A DNA stretch of 64,000 nt from Spongospora subterranea f. sp. subterranea (Eukaryota > Endomyxa: Phytomyxea > Phytomyxea > Plasmodiophorida): positions 28,163-92,162 of the forward strand of contig JAUGWO010000208.1 in assembly GCA_049724395.1 (NCBI GenBank). The letters run 5' to 3'. A model generated the notes under the pieces. The model saw nothing but the letters and a program-made list of their open reading frames with translations, was not told the DNA's origin and did no database searches. Numbering within the stretch: position 1 is the stretch's first letter; each line of letters opens with the position of its first letter. Shown here in pieces: positions 29,635-42,300 of the stretch. The translations under genes and the position numbers were made by a program.

Positions 29635-32526
29635 GACGCGTTCGAGAAGTAAAACGCTGACCAACTGTCCCCACATCGCACATATGATTGCGCCATCAAC
29701 TTTAAAGAGGAGACTGGCCCGCTGCCATACAGGAAGGTCTACAAACTCGGCCAGACCGAACAAAAAGTTTTGCGCCAGTACATCGAAGACAACCTCAAGA
29801 AAGGATTCATTCGCCACTCCAAATCACCGTTAGGATCACCAATACTCGTTGTAAAGAAGAACGACAACAGCCTCCGACTGTGCGTCGACTACCGCGATGT
29901 CAACAATATAACCAAGAAGGAGCCTTATCCAATTCCTGCTATCCAAAATATTTTAGCCCAACTGTCTTCTGCCAAAATATTCACGAAGATCGATCTACGA
30001 GGCGCTTACAACCTACTCCGAATCAAGGACGGCGACGAGTGGAAGACTGCATGGTGTTGCAAATATGGAAATTTCGAGTATACGGTAATGCCGTTTGGGC
30101 TAATGAACGCTCCCGGTTATTTTCAGAGGTTGATGAACGACGTCCTCCGTGAATACCCCGACAAATTTGTGGTTGTTTACCTCGACGACATTTTGATCTA
30201 CTTGGAGAGCGCGCCGCAGCACGACGTTAATGTTCGATTAGTACTTACCAAGTTGCGTTCAGCTGGTTTATTTGCAAAACTTGAAAAATGCGTGTTCGAC
30301 GCTCAGGAAGTCGAATTCCTCGGTTATCTGGTCACCGACAACAGCATCAAGATGGACCCAAGTAAGGTGGAGATTATCCTCGATTGGGCGACACCTTCAA
30401 CAGTCAAGGACGTCCAAAGTTTCCTTGGCTTTGCTAATTTCTACAGGGAGTTCATCGTAGATTTCGCCAAAATATCTTCACCTTTGACGTCGTTGACGAA
30501 AAAAGATCAACCATTTGATCGGTCGGCCGCGGCCGAGTCCGCGTTCGTGACCCTGAAACGAGCTTTTACCACGGCGCCTGTTATGAAACATTTTGACCTA
30601 TCTTACCGATCATTATTGAGACCGATGCGTCAGACTTCGCCCTCGGCGCTGTGATTTCGCAACCGCAAATGGACGGGCAATTACATCCTATCGCGTTCTA
30701 TTCGAGAAAATTCACAGTTTCGGAATTAAACTACGATGTTCATGACAAAGAATTACGCGCGATCGTGGTAGCGTTTCAAGTGTGAAGACATTTTTTAGAA
30801 AAAGCACAGCACAAAATCATCCTGTACAGCGACCACAAGAATTTGATTTATTTTACCTCGTCCAAGACTCTCAGTCGCCGACAAGCTCGTTGGTCATTAA
30901 TGCTCGCTGAATATCCGTTCGTCATCGTGCACCGACCTTGTAGTCTATCAGGAAAACCAGATGCGTTGTCGCGGCGTCCCGAATACGAAATCCAACCAAC
31001 CGACCCTATCTGGAAGGTGCAGCGAAGATCTATACTTCAACCGGATCAGCTCTTACCTACTCCTGCAGCTACATTATGTGCCACGATGATTAACCCTTCT
31101 CAATCGATCGAGGAGCGTATCAAACTTAACCAGCAGTCGGACACCTTCGTCCAGGATATCATTTCAAGGCTTCCTGTGACAAGTTTTCGACTCGACAACG
31201 GCATCCTCTACAAACAGAAATCGCTGGTAGTGGTGGAGAAGATTGCAAACTGGACATATTGAAGGCACGTCACGATGCCCCAGCGAGTGGTCATTTCGGT
31301 ATTTCTAAGACACTTAACTCAGTACGACGTACCAACTGGTGGCCTGGAATGTCCAAGTATATTAAAAGGTATGTTATCTCCTGTGACACATGTGCTAGAG
31401 CAAAGTCCAGTCGCCATCAACCGCACGGTCTACTCTGCCCTTTACCGATTGCAGAGGACATTTGGCGCTCGATTACCATGGACTTCATTGTTAAATTGCC
31501 GAAGTCTCGGGGGCACGATTCTATCCTGGTGGTGGTAGATCGTTTCTCCAAAATGAGCCATTTTATTCCATGCACCGAATCGATAAATGGGGCAGGTCTG
31601 GCCGAGTTGCTCTTGACGAATGTTTTCAAATTACATGGGTTGCCCGACGAGATCATTTCCGATCGCGGACCCCAGTTCGTCTCGAAATTCTGGAAACACC
31701 TGTTGGCTCGCTTCAAGATTGATCGCAAACTGTCCTCATCGCGACACCCCCAGACGGATGGGCAGACAGAAAGACTAAATCAAGTGTTGGAAAAGTACTT
31801 GCGCTGTTACATTAATTTCCAACAAAACAACTGGGTGGATTTGTTACCAGTTGCTGAATTCGCTTACAATAACGCAGAACATTCGGCGACAAAGATGACG
31901 CCATTTTATGCGGTCTATGGTTCTCACCCCCGTTTCGACGACGCCACATCGTGTTCAGTTGCGAGTCAACCACATCAATGAAGTTCGGAAGTTCCTCAGG
32001 GCAGAACTACAACGCGCGGTTCGAGATATGAAACATTTCGCTGATAAGAAACGACTACCTCACCCGAACTACAAGGTTGGCGATAAGGTTTGGTTGAAAT
32101 CGGAGGGTATTTCATCTGACCGTCCTAGTTCTAAGCTGAGTAGTCGAAGATTAGGGCCGTACTCCATTACAGAGATCATCAACCCAGTGACCTACCGTTT
32201 ATCCCTATCACATGACAGTCGGCTCCACAACGCATTCCATGTTGCACTACTGTCCCCACATAAGGAGAACGAGATCCCAGAGCGCGTTCAATCTCCACCT
32301 CCGCCTCTTATCCTTGACTCTGACCACAAGGACCCATTATACATTGTCAATGAGGTACTGGACTCTCGTTGGTATAGAAATCAATTGCAGTACTCTCCTC
32401 GATTGGGAAGGGTATCCGCCGTCAGAGCGATCGTGGGAGCCCGCACGTAACCTTGATGCCACACCGGCCTTAAAGGAAACGATTCGTCGGTTTCATGTGG
32501 ATTACCCGTCCAAGCACTGCCCTGGC
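29635..32526 (+). pseudogene. chromovirus pol: reverse transcriptase, RNase H, integrase, chromodomain
   Basis: Reverse transcriptase at about 29,680-30,600: RLCVDYRDVNNITKKEPYP, FTKIDLRGAYNLLRI, VMPFGLMNAPGYFQRLM and the YLDD active site. RNase H follows in another frame ([15 protein letters not shown], then YSDHKNL near 30,830), with TGA at 30,783 where Trp is expected. Integrase at about 31,259-32,100: a CDTCARAKS zinc end, ITMDFIVKLP (first Asp), ISDRGPQFVSKFW (second Asp), HPQTDGQTERLNQVLEKYL (Glu). A chromodomain-like end reads YIVNEVLDSRWYRN, then after a frameshift DWEGYPPSERSWEPARNL. The frame shifts near 30,610, 31,260, 31,980 and 32,390 mean this copy is dead. Chromodomains of chromoviruses target integration to marked chromatin. 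Confidence 0.88.
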
Positions 32527-32538
32527 TTAAGGAGGGGG

Positions 32539-32702
32539 TGATGTGAGGAACACTCCCATATATTCCTAACATTCGCGGCTTCGCCGCAGTTCCGCCGCAG
32601 TTTTCCGACAAGAATGACCTCTGGCTGGTCATTCTTGTCAACTCCTTGTATAGCTTGTAATACACTTCGGTTTTATTTCAACTGATCTGGTTCCTCCTAA
32701 CA
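32539..32702 (+). repeat. probable 3' LTR of the chromovirus
   Basis: Starts TGATGTGAGG directly after the polypurine tract and ends CTCCTAACA (TG...CA form). It contains a perfect 13-bp hairpin, GACAAGAATGACC at 32,607-32,619 with its complement at 32,627-32,639, which may serve in RNA termination. No second LTR exists in the window to confirm the ends. Confidence 0.5.
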
Positions 32703-32703
32703 C

Positions 32704-32928
32704 ATGGCGCCAGCAGCTGTGGTATATGAATCATTTCCGGTGGCTAGCCCGGCTGCAGATGTATTGACACCAGATGCGCTAAGCAAAGCGCAAAGGCTGC
32801 AAGTTCAACAGAATTGGGACGATAGGTCTCAACCTGCTGACAAGGCTGCACCATCTCAAGAGAAGACCCCTGTGCCTTCGCGGAAGTCGCGCTCGAAAGC
32901 GGGAGCCCTATCATGGTTCAAAGGGTGA
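32704..32928 (+). CDS. small ORF of unknown function after the LTR
   Basis: A 74-codon frame from ATG 32,704 to TGA 32,928, directly after the chromovirus LTR. It is rich in Ala, Ser, Pro and Lys; the end reads SRKSRSKAGALSWFKG. No domain is recognised. It could be a stray host exon or the start of another retroelement gag. Its presence as a real gene is uncertain. Confidence 0.25.
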   Translation: MAPAAVVYESFPVASPAADVLTPDALSKAQRLQVQQNWDDRSQPADKAAPSQEKTPVPSRKSRSKAGALSWFKG

Positions 32929-32973
32929 ATGTAAATGTAAATAGCCATTTCAACCAATGTTTGTAGAATCAAG

Positions 32974-33265
32974 CTTGGTTCTGGTCTGTCCCGGTTGGTG
33001 GCAGGTTAGTACCAAGTCAGTGTGAGACTTGAGTTCGAAAACCCCGTGGGCAGGGATTTTGGGGAATACCCAAAGGTTGGCCAGCTAATACGGAAGTAGA
33101 GCGCAGGTTGTTGAGCATGCGAGGAACGAACCTCTAGAAAATAGACAGCTGATTTGTAATGATGCGACTTGGGTTCAAGGCATTGTGGTGTTCCGTACAG
33201 GGAATTTCCCCCGTGTCCAACCAATGGTTAGGGGGTTTTAGTGAGTCGGGTCATGGGATCAACCT
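32974..33265 (+). repeat. SINE-like repeat A, with tRNA-like internal box (copy at 53,816)
   Basis: The first 130 bp or so match 53,816-53,960: GCTTGGTTC..GTCTGTCCC, GTTGGTGGCAG, then GAGTTCGAAAACCCCG (like a tRNA B box) about 45 bp on, and CGGAAGTAGAG. The layout of an A-box-like and a B-box-like stretch suggests a tRNA-derived SINE or a degenerate tRNA-like segment. No target duplication was defined. It sits directly outside the left end of the large palindrome. Confidence 0.4.
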
Positions 33266-33272
33266 CACTGTA

Positions 33273-33497
33273 GCATATGGGAATAATCAATCATTGGGCA
33301 TAAGGATTAATCACCCCCTAATGCCATGGAGTGCGCCACGGCCTCATCTACTGCGTGAGTCAAGCAGGATTACTCGACTCCAGGGAATGGCTAATACACA
33401 CATTGAATTTGGAACGGATTCCAGCGTGGAAACGCTACAAAGATCTTTTTGCAAAAACATTTGCATCTGCATTTGAATCGCGTTTGGCGTCTAAACA
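33273..33497 (+). repeat. untranslated leader, possible LTR part, of Gypsy family A
   Basis: From TGTAGCATATGGGAATAATC (about 33,271) to the first gag codons. The same sequence in inverted orientation lies at 53,166-53,330 and 48,093-48,155, split by the Copia insertion. It could be the 5' LTR plus leader, but no second LTR copy is present to define it. Confidence 0.45.
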
Positions 33498-36300
33498 ATG
33501 ACTGTCACGATGATTGTTGATGAGGAAGGGCTGAAGAAAGCTGGAAGCCCCATTAATTTTGGTGACATCCTTTCTGTCAACTATCAGAATGTGAAGGGAA
33601 GGAAGGTCATCGTCCGAGGTCGGGCTGGTGACAATGGAAACCATTGCCGCGCCAGGTTGGCCGGAATGCAGAGAACCATTTGGTGAAGTTCCTCGTCAGA
33701 TATGATGATCGAAGGTCCGATACAGCAAGAGCGTCCGATGATCGAGCCGGAGCACCTGGCCGTTATCGCTATACACGAACTGGATAGGGATCCAGGGGTT
33801 GTGAATGGGACCGAGGTACGAAACTGGATCAAGCAGGAGCTTGTTCGAGGATTGCCGACGGCGGCAGGTACCGTGCAGAAGGACATACTATCGATTATGA
33901 TGTCCAGGACTATGGTTAAGAAGTTGTCGGTGCTGGATTTACTGGCCAGGCAGGAAAAGGTGATTAAAGACAAGGGGTACGGTAACCTTCTCTCTTCAGC
34001 GGAAGGGGTAAAGAATCGTGTTCGATGGACCGTCGCGGTTCTGCAACCGCCGGAGCTAGGCGCGTTGATGAAGGAAGAGACACTGGTTCGGAACACCAGC
34101 CTTCAGCGATGTTGGCGGGACTTTGTTAAGACATTGGTCAGCAAGGCGGAGACCGTTGCTGAAGTGAAGGCTTTTTCGGCTAGTGAGCTGGATGGCAGGA
34201 GTCTGGAGTCTGAAAGCACCGATTCGGAAGGCAGGTGCCAACCGAAAGCGGAAACACGAGGGCCAAATGCAAATTCGAATTACAACCCCGACATCATTTG
34301 TCTTAAGTGCGGCAAGAAAGGGCATCCCATGGCAAAATGTCCAGTGACAAGCCGACAGGGAAGGAGATGGCAGAGCTGTTGGACCGCCGGAAACGTCAGT
34401 TTAGCAGCAATAAAGTCTCTCAGGGTTCCAAGTACCTATTGGTGTGCAGAATCGGCAAGGTTGTCGACAATGTTAACCCTGGAACTTTGGATGATTGTGG
34501 AAATCTGGATAAGTCTTCACCACATAGGAATGTGGATGAAGCAAGGAGCAGTGGTATTGAAGTGAAGATTGCTGTCATCTGGGATACTGTTTCCAGGGAT
34601 ATTGGACAGTGGAGCAGAAGCGACAATTATTCCTATGTCAATTGTCATGAAAATAAGGGATTATGGATCCTGATATCAGATTATGTGAACTGAAGGAACT
34701 GGTCACATTGGAATTACCTGATAAGACACGGGCTCAGGCAACGCATGAGGTATATGCAGACCTGACTTTACAAACTGCAACGGGCGAGCTGATCAATCGT
34801 AACCGGAGATGTTTGGTATGGGATACGCCAAGTGATGAGGTATTCATTGGCGAGGATTTGCTAAAGGAACTAGGGATAGACCCAAAAACAGCCCTAGAGC
34901 ATTTACTCTTGAGGACAAGATTGGGAAATCAGGATCTGGAAGTTTCTGATGAGGATGTGAATATTGGGGAAAATATTCCTGAGGAATTGCGAGGTGCAAT
35001 GAATGGTTTGGTTGAGCGCGCTATACAAAATGGATTACCAAATCATTGGGAAAGTCGACTAAGGAAATTGGTCCATACATACGGTAATGTGTGGAGTTAG
35101 GTAATGATGAACCAGCTAAGGTGACAAACCTTTCAAGACATGCTTGAAGGATAATGTGGAACCAGTCAGGGGCAAAGCTAGGAGATACAACACAGAACAA
35201 ATTGAATTTTTCTGGACACTTCTGTTAAGTTGTTGGTCAAATATGGATTGGTGTATGAGAACTACAATGCGGAGTGGGCTTCGCCGGTGGTAGTTGTCAG
35301 AAAACCAGGGAAACGAGGATACAGAACGTGTGTTGATCTCAGGGAAGTCAATGCATTATGCAAGGCCACAGCATGGCCAATGCCATTCTTGGAATCCATT
35401 GTTAGATACTTAGCAGGGTCCAAGTATTGGTTTTCATTGGATGCGTTTAAGGGATTTTGGATTATGCCACTTGACCAGGAGTGTCAGGAGATGTTTTCAT
35501 TCATGACCGATCGTGGAGTTTACACTCCATCACGTTCGATCCAGGGAGCATTGAATTCATCTACTCAGTTTCAGGCTAGGATGCATGAAATATTTGAGGA
35601 ATTGTTGTATAAGTCGTTGATCATCTGGATTGATGATATTTTAGGTCATGCGGAAACTGAGGACAAATGGTTTGAAGCACTGCAGGGGACATTGAGAATA
35701 TCGGAACAACATAACATTAAGTTCAATGTTGAACGATGTGATTTGTTCTTAAGGGAAGCCAAATTCTGTGGCCGCATCTTAACACCAGAGGGAGTCAGTC
35801 ATGATCCAGGGAGGATATCGGCTCTCAATGGAATGCCACATCCGAAAACGGCTAGGGATTTACAGCAATTCATGATGGCTATAAAATGGATGAATAGGTC
35901 GATTCCAGAGTATAACAAATTGATTTTACCATTGCAGGACATTTATGAAAAAGCAATGAAGAATCAGCTCAAACGGACAAAAGCAGTAGCTCGTGGTGTG
36001 AGATTAGACCGGCATGGATGGGGAGACATTCATATCGACGCTTTTCGAAACATCAAAGGCGCAATTGCTAGGAAAACGGAGCTGATTTATCCAATGAAGG
36101 ATAAGGTTCAATGTGTATTCACTGATGCCAGTGAAAATCATGCCTCAGGGATGGTCACTCAAATTCCTATTGGGGATTTTGGGAAACCGAGGAATGAGCA
36201 GGGACACGAACCGTTGGGATTCAATGAGTGTTCCCTGGATCAAGATCAGTCACCAGAAGTGGCGCTTTGAACGCCACCCGGGTTTTCACTTTCATATTGA
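33498..36300 (+). pseudogene. Gypsy family A gag-protease-RT, left arm copy
   Basis: Plus-strand Ty3/Gypsy gag-pol broken by several indels. Gag starts with TVTMIVDEEG and contains EPEHLAVIAIHELDRDPGVV and a CCHC knuckle (CLKCGKKGHPMAKC). The protease region is followed by KELVTLELPDKTRAQATHE and WDTPSDEVFIGEDLLKELG. Reverse transcriptase has RTCVDLREVNALCKATAWP, FSLDAFKGFWIMPLDQECQ, and an active-site segment WIDDILGHAE (IDD rather than the usual YxDD). RNase H starts VFTDASENHASGM. It stops near 36,300; integrase is missing. Compared with the right arm it has a 7-bp duplication near 34,205-34,220, a 2-bp insertion near 34,344 and an 8-bp loss near 35,095, which break gag and the protease/RT junction here. 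Confidence 0.82.
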
Positions 36301-36339
36301 ATACATCAGGTTTTTATGATCCTATTCCTCAGTAGTTGA

Positions 36340-37575
36340 ATAAAAAACGATTCCTAATCCCAACAGCAATATCCAGATCAACAATCATTCAGTCTATCTC
36401 CTAACTGGCAATATCTAAGAACCTAACGCCGCTTTGTGTTAGTGTGTCACCTGTTATGATATTCACAACAGATCTCAATGACCATAACTATCTGGGATTG
36501 TGCTGTTAATGGTCTTCTCCCACTCTTGACCAGATTACCGTTCTCAACAGTGTTAAAACTATCAACCTCTCACAAGCCATCAAGTTTGAAGCGGCAACGG
36601 CGAACAGTCCATGATCGGATCTGGTATATTAGAAGGGACCCTCGTCACGAAAGACTGGAAATAACTTATTTCTATAGATACTGTGACAAATCAGAGTATT
36701 TGAAACAAGAAATAATTCATCAAACCGTAATACCCGAAAAATGGGTTTAAGGGGAGAATCAGTTCAAATGAAATATGAGAGAATAATCACTAAAGAAAAT
36801 GTTTCCAACGTCCAAATTGATGTTTTCGAATGAATAACTTATTTTTCCAAAAATAAGTCTTTCATTCAACGTCATTAAAATGTGATTCCTGACTCAAATG
36901 GGCTTTTTCTTTAAATAACAATTGCGTTTCCAATATTTCCACACGTGATTTAGAAATCTTGAATCCCGCTAAACTCAAACACATTCACAAATATTTGTCT
37001 TTGGGCGACTGAACCCTAGGTCGTTGTCAACAAAGACCTCACTTGACCTGAGTGTTCCCCTCTTGAACCGCTCATCCTTCATCAACAGCATGAAGGGAAT
37101 CGGCAAAGTTGTTAAAGTTTTTAAAGTCTTTTTTTAAAAGTAAAGACGTTATGTTCACGAGGCCTTAGCAGATGTCGCAAATCTGATTTCTGTTGACGAA
37201 TCAGGGACATTGACACTCCACCTATTACACTCCAATAAGGCCGACTCAACTTGTTGTCGAGATTGGACTACACAATTTCACAACGACGTCGTTGATCGAG
37301 AATATCGAATGGCCAACAATGGCTTAATTGATCATTAGATGAGATATGACCGCTGTGATTATCGCCAACACAAAATGACCTCACAAAACTATAGTAGTCA
37401 CTATTGTGAACTACTGATTGGAATAATTCCATATATGGGACTCATATCCGATGAAATTATTCCCTTTGCACTCGCCGGGCAGATCATCTCCTCAAACGGA
37501 CGATTGGAGAGGACTGTGTATGATCTTGCGATATTGGAAAATTCAGTGTTCGGCAACGATTGCTCAATATAAAGG
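36340..37575 (+). repeat. non-coding block repeated around the palindrome centre
   Basis: Contains a segment with GCCGCTTTGTGTTAGTGTGT and GTTATGATATTC (36,430-36,470) that recurs at 40,965 and 42,050 (+) and inverted near 45,100. A second segment, with TGTTTCCAACGTCCAAATTG (36,799) and CACACGTGATTTAGAAATCT (36,941), recurs at 41,320 (+) and inverted at about 40,310, 40,620 (diverged) and 44,755. It has no convincing ORF. It lies between the Gypsy RNase H end and the LINE-like region, so it may be a 5' UTR of the latter. Confidence 0.7.
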
Positions 37576-39330
37576 GTGAGTGATGGTGTTGTAGGCATTG
37601 GCGTCAACAGGAATGCGTTGGGCGATATTGAGGAACGTCCGTCTGGCCGGGCTCGACACAATACAGACACACTAACAGAACCTGATGGTGTCACCTGTCC
37701 AATTTGTTCTCAGACCGCTGTCGTCGGCGACAACCAAATGCATTGACCGTTTGCGTCTCCAACAAATGAAATACAAGCGATTGGGGCTAGAGTCGGTCGA
37801 TTTGCAGAAAAACGGGGTCATGGCCTCGTGGGATAAGAGACGTTGGCGATGTTGGATGGCCTGTTCGAGGAGTGGGGGAGTCTGCAATCAGCTGCCGGAG
37901 TCGTGATCGCCCTCGCCCAACTGCTGAACCGGCAGCCCTGATGAAGCGTCGTGCAGATGATTCCAGTGGCGATCTCCGCTCGATTTAAGATTTCGAATCG
38001 CAGGAGGAGAAACTTTCAAAAGGGGTTGCGAAACTCTTCAAAACGTTTGGATCCAGCGCCTGGTTGAACCAATTTCCTATTCGTCAAACTGGCGACCACG
38101 AGATTTTGGGAGCTTTCGGTGGCATATGTGATGCGAGTGAACCTGGTGTTATAACACCAAGCGTTAACCCGCTGTTTTCGCCATTGAACACTTCGGGTAA
38201 TGGAACTCTGGATTATCCAATGTGCCAATTGTTGTTGTTGTTGGAAGCGAAGCGGTTTGAACTGTCGTCTGCAGCTTTTGAACTGAACCGGGGTTGTCTG
38301 GGAAGTTAAACCATAATCGTGTGGGATTATATTCTATATATCATGAGGAGGGCGATTATTGGTCAATGGAGACAGGTATCGATTCAGAATATATTCAGGT
38401 GTTTTGAATGCGTATACAGACCACCAGACGTTCACAATAAGGCGAGTTCCAAGTTCTGGAAAGCAATGGAACAATTGGCAGATAATCAGAATATGCCAAC
38501 AATAATTACAGGGGATCTGAACACAAAAGATAAACGATTTGGAAAAAATCACGAAGAGCACCATGAATACCTTGACTCCATTTTAATGGAATTATCCATG
38601 ATAAATAATGTCACTAACCAGAGAACCAAACAATTTAGACATCACGCTTTGCAATCAAACCCCTTGGTCCAAAAGCTGGAAAGCACACGCTAACTTGAGC
38701 ATTGACCATCTTCCAACAATTTTCAAAACCCCATTCCAACAATGCGGCAAAAACACATAAACACGCTGAGAGAGCCCATGAAAATAATAGATACTGAGAA
38801 AACCATGAACATGCTCATGGAGCGAATCACCACCATGAACCGCGGTCAACTGACTTTAACAAATAAACAGAATGCTATAACATGGATCGATCCACCACAA
38901 AACTATTCGTCGCAACGCATGTCCCTTCTGGAACGATGAACTGAGAATTGCTTACAGGAGAAAGAAGCGAGCCAAAACAAACTGGCAACAAATAATGATA
39001 AAACACAGCACAGAGCTGACCGTATCGAGAAAAGGAAACGAAAATCACAGAAACTCGACACACACTTTAAAAACATATTTGAGATACACAGACACAAACA
39101 CTTAAGTAATCTGGCAAAAGAAACTTGTAAGGACAATCCGGAAACAGCGACGTGGAAGATGCTAAAAACCCTGATTCCGCAAACAAGCAAAAAAGCATCG
39201 TGCCTTCGCAACTCGCACCAACAATGCAGTCGAAGAAGCAAATCTAATCGCCGAAAATTTCAGCGCCATTTATAACCCACTCGATCTTGAGCTATCCAAT
39301 GATGATCGCAAAAAATACAGCTGAATTGGT
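37576..39330 (+). pseudogene. LINE-like (non-LTR) element: endonuclease region, left arm copy
   Basis: Plus-strand fragment of a non-LTR retrotransposon. An N-terminal part reads DGVTCPICSQTAVVGDNQMH (possibly a zinc finger start), then stops appear. The endonuclease (exo/endo/phosphatase-like, APE type) is at about 38,390-38,730: CVYRPPDV, MPTIITGDLNTKD (the GDxN motif), EYLDSILMEL, and in another frame LDITLCNQ...LSIDHLPTIF (the family SDH position reads IDH). It continues CPFWNDELRIAYRRKKRAKT, usual between endonuclease and reverse transcriptase in LINEs. The reverse transcriptase itself is absent. Frames are broken. Confidence 0.68.
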
Positions 39331-42300
39331 CATAGACCTAAAACGGCGAAGGGCTTGTAGCCATCCACCACCTACCACGAAAAGAGAGCTGGAACATTTT
39401 TTTTAGTTTTTTCAGTTTCCGATTAGTTGTTCATAGAGGAAGTTCCTGTATGAATGTGCGGTCAATTACTGTCCAATCGTCTCTGTATTCGGTTGTAAAT
39501 GGCAACGCAGGTGGGAGGGAGAGACAACAAGGTTGGGAAGTAGAGTGACGAGAATTTAACACTCTGTAGATCATGATCAGAGATATATAGGATCATAGGC
39601 AGTTGATGAATGAACATCACAGCACGACCCTATCTACATCACTTTGTTCTGATTGGCGATTATACACTGCCTAGGGTTCCCGGCTCAATAAATCCCTGTC
39701 GTCAACAATTCCTGTTCCTCTGTTGTAATAGGTAGAATGTTCCTGGATGTGTGTCAAAGGGAATAGATTCATCGGATATGAGTTCCATATATGGAATTAT
39801 CCAACCGGGAATTCATAAATTAGTGACCATTTGTTCCTACCAAATACATGAACATTCTCCTTTTTTGTTTTCGATGCGCTGATGCAGTTCAGTTAAACTA
39901 TAGTTTTTTGTGAGGTTATATTGTGTTGGCGATCATCACGGCGGTCATATTCTCATGTGTTCAATGATCAATTGAGCCATGGTTGACCATTCGATATTCT
40001 CGATCAACGACGTCGTTATGAAGGATGGACAGTTTAGTGGCTGCAATTCGCAACATCATTGAGGAGAACACTCAGGTTAAGTCCAGGTCTTTGTTGACAG
40101 CGACCTAGGACTCAATCGCCCAACGACAAATATTTGTGAATGTGTTTTCAGTTTAGCGGGAACCAAGTTTTCTAAATCACGCGTGGAAATATTGAAAACG
40201 CAATTGTTATTCAAAAAAAAAAGCCCATTTGAGTCAGGAATCACATTTTAACGACGATCAATGAAAGACTTATTTTGGATAGTCAGCTTTCATGCGAAAA
40301 ATCAATTTGGACGTTGGAGAACAGATCTTTAGTTATTATTCTCTCATATTTTATATTATCATTGATATCCCGTTTAAACTCATGTTTTGACCGGTATTAC
40401 GTTTTGTGACAGGCGTTGTTTGGACAAATCGCCGCCGACAGGTATTTGACCAATTGTGATATCATTTGCGGGAACAGTCAAACACCAGCTCTGACGTGTG
40501 GATATATAGATGGCGCTGTTATTCAAATAGTAAAATAACCATTTGAGTGTGAAATCAACATTTAACTCTCATCAATTGAGCGTTTTCGAAGTCAGAAAAC
40601 ATGTCCCGAAAAATCAATTTAAACTTATTGCGACATTTCTTTAGTTATTATTCGCCCGTTCGATATTTTATTTGAAATCGTTATGGCCCTTAACCTCATT
40701 ATGGACTGTCGACTATTGACCGGTTTCAGATGATAAGTCGAATTTTGGTACGGCGAATGCAGGTTCACGTTTTATGGCCAAGATCATCGAACGGGGCCGT
40801 TCATGACCCATTAGACGATTGAAGAGCAGAGAGATCGGAGCAGATCAGTAAGAAGATGAAGTAATCGACCCAGACTCGACAGAGTTTCATCATCGTTGGA
40901 AAATTTCGATCATTCAGTCTAGGATTCCTAACTGGCAATATCTAAGAACCCCAACGCCGCTTTGTGTTAATGTGTCACCTGTTATGATATTCCCAACAGA
41001 TCAAAATGACAATAAACGGTATCTGGGATTGTGCTGTTAAATGGTCTTCGGGCGCTATTGACCAAATGCGCGCGATAACCGTCCTCAACAGTGTTCATGG
41101 GAAGTACCCACATCACTGGCAATTTGGTTCGAAACGGCAATGGTGTCACGCCATGTATGGATCTGGCATATTACAAGGGACTGAAATCTTTATTGTTTAT
41201 ATTGGTCGTCACGATTGTCTGAAATTGTCTGACTTCTCTGGTATAGATAACACCCGAAAAATGGGTTTAAGGGGATAATCATTCTAAATGAAATATGAGA
41301 GAATAATCACTAAAGGAAATGTTTCCAACGTCCAAATTGATGTTTCGCATGAATAACTTATTTATCCAAAATAAGTCTTTTATTGAACGTCATCAAAATG
41401 TGATTCCTGACTCAAATGGGCTTTTTCTTTGAATATCAATTGCGTTTCCAATTTTTCCACACGTGATTTAGAAATCTTGAATCCCGCTACATTGAAAACA
41501 CATTCACAAATATTTATCAGTTGGACGAGTGAGTCCTAGGTTGCTGTCAACATTTGATGGACGACCTGAGTGGTTTGCGGTTGATGTTGGACTCTGAGCA
41601 ATTCAATTTTCGAAGTCGATCATCATGAAGACGAATGGTCAACAATTATATTTCAAGATGACTCATTGATCGAATATGACCGCCGTGATGGATCGCTCAA
41701 CACAATCAATCAACAGACTATAGTCTGAACTGATACTGCAGCAGTTCCTCGAAAACAAAAGAGGCATGCAGGTATTCTGGTAGGAACAAATGGCGCTAAT
41801 TTATGAATTCCCGGTTGGAATAATTCCATATGGAACTCATCATCCATGAATCTATTCCCTTTGACACAAAGAACATTCATACCTAATACATCAGAGGAAC
41901 TTTGTGATGACAGGGATTCGATTGTTTTGAACTCAAAAAAGTGATAATCGCCAATTGAACAAATGATCCAGATCGACAGTCGTTTCATGATCGTTCCACT
42001 TCAATCGATCATTCAGTCTATCTCCTAACTGGCAATTTAAGAACCTCATCGCCGCTTTGTGTTAGTGTGTCACCTGTTATGATATTCCCAACAGATCTCA
42101 ATGACCATAACTATCTGGGATTGTGCTGTTAATGGTCTTCTCCCGCTATTGACCAACATGAACGTGATAGCTCGTTTTCAACAGGTGTTAGAACTACCAA
42201 CCTCTCACTAGGCAATGACCAAGTTTGAAGCGGCAATCATCGAACAGTCCAAGATCGGATCTGGTATATTATAAATGGCCTGAAATTTTATTGTTTATAT

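Larger units (their letters stand above)
29628..32702 (+). mobile_element. 5'-truncated chromovirus (Ty3/Gypsy LTR retrotransposon)
   Basis: Begins abruptly at 29,628 inside the polymerase region; gag, protease and the 5' LTR are missing. It runs through reverse transcriptase, RNase H, integrase and a chromodomain, then a purine-rich tract (AAGGAGGGGG, 32,529-32,538) and a probable 3' LTR (32,539-32,702). The front end abuts the broken MULE. It is unrelated in detail to the other Gypsy family at 33-48 kb, which lacks this chromodomain ending. Confidence 0.85.

Noticed and set aside
37401-37694. Antisense open frames across the palindrome arms (for example a Ser/Pro-rich 97-codon frame at 37,401-37,694 and its mirror at 43,850-44,143)
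   Set aside because: They mirror each other only because the DNA is palindromic, have no domain, and lie opposite the LINE-like reading.
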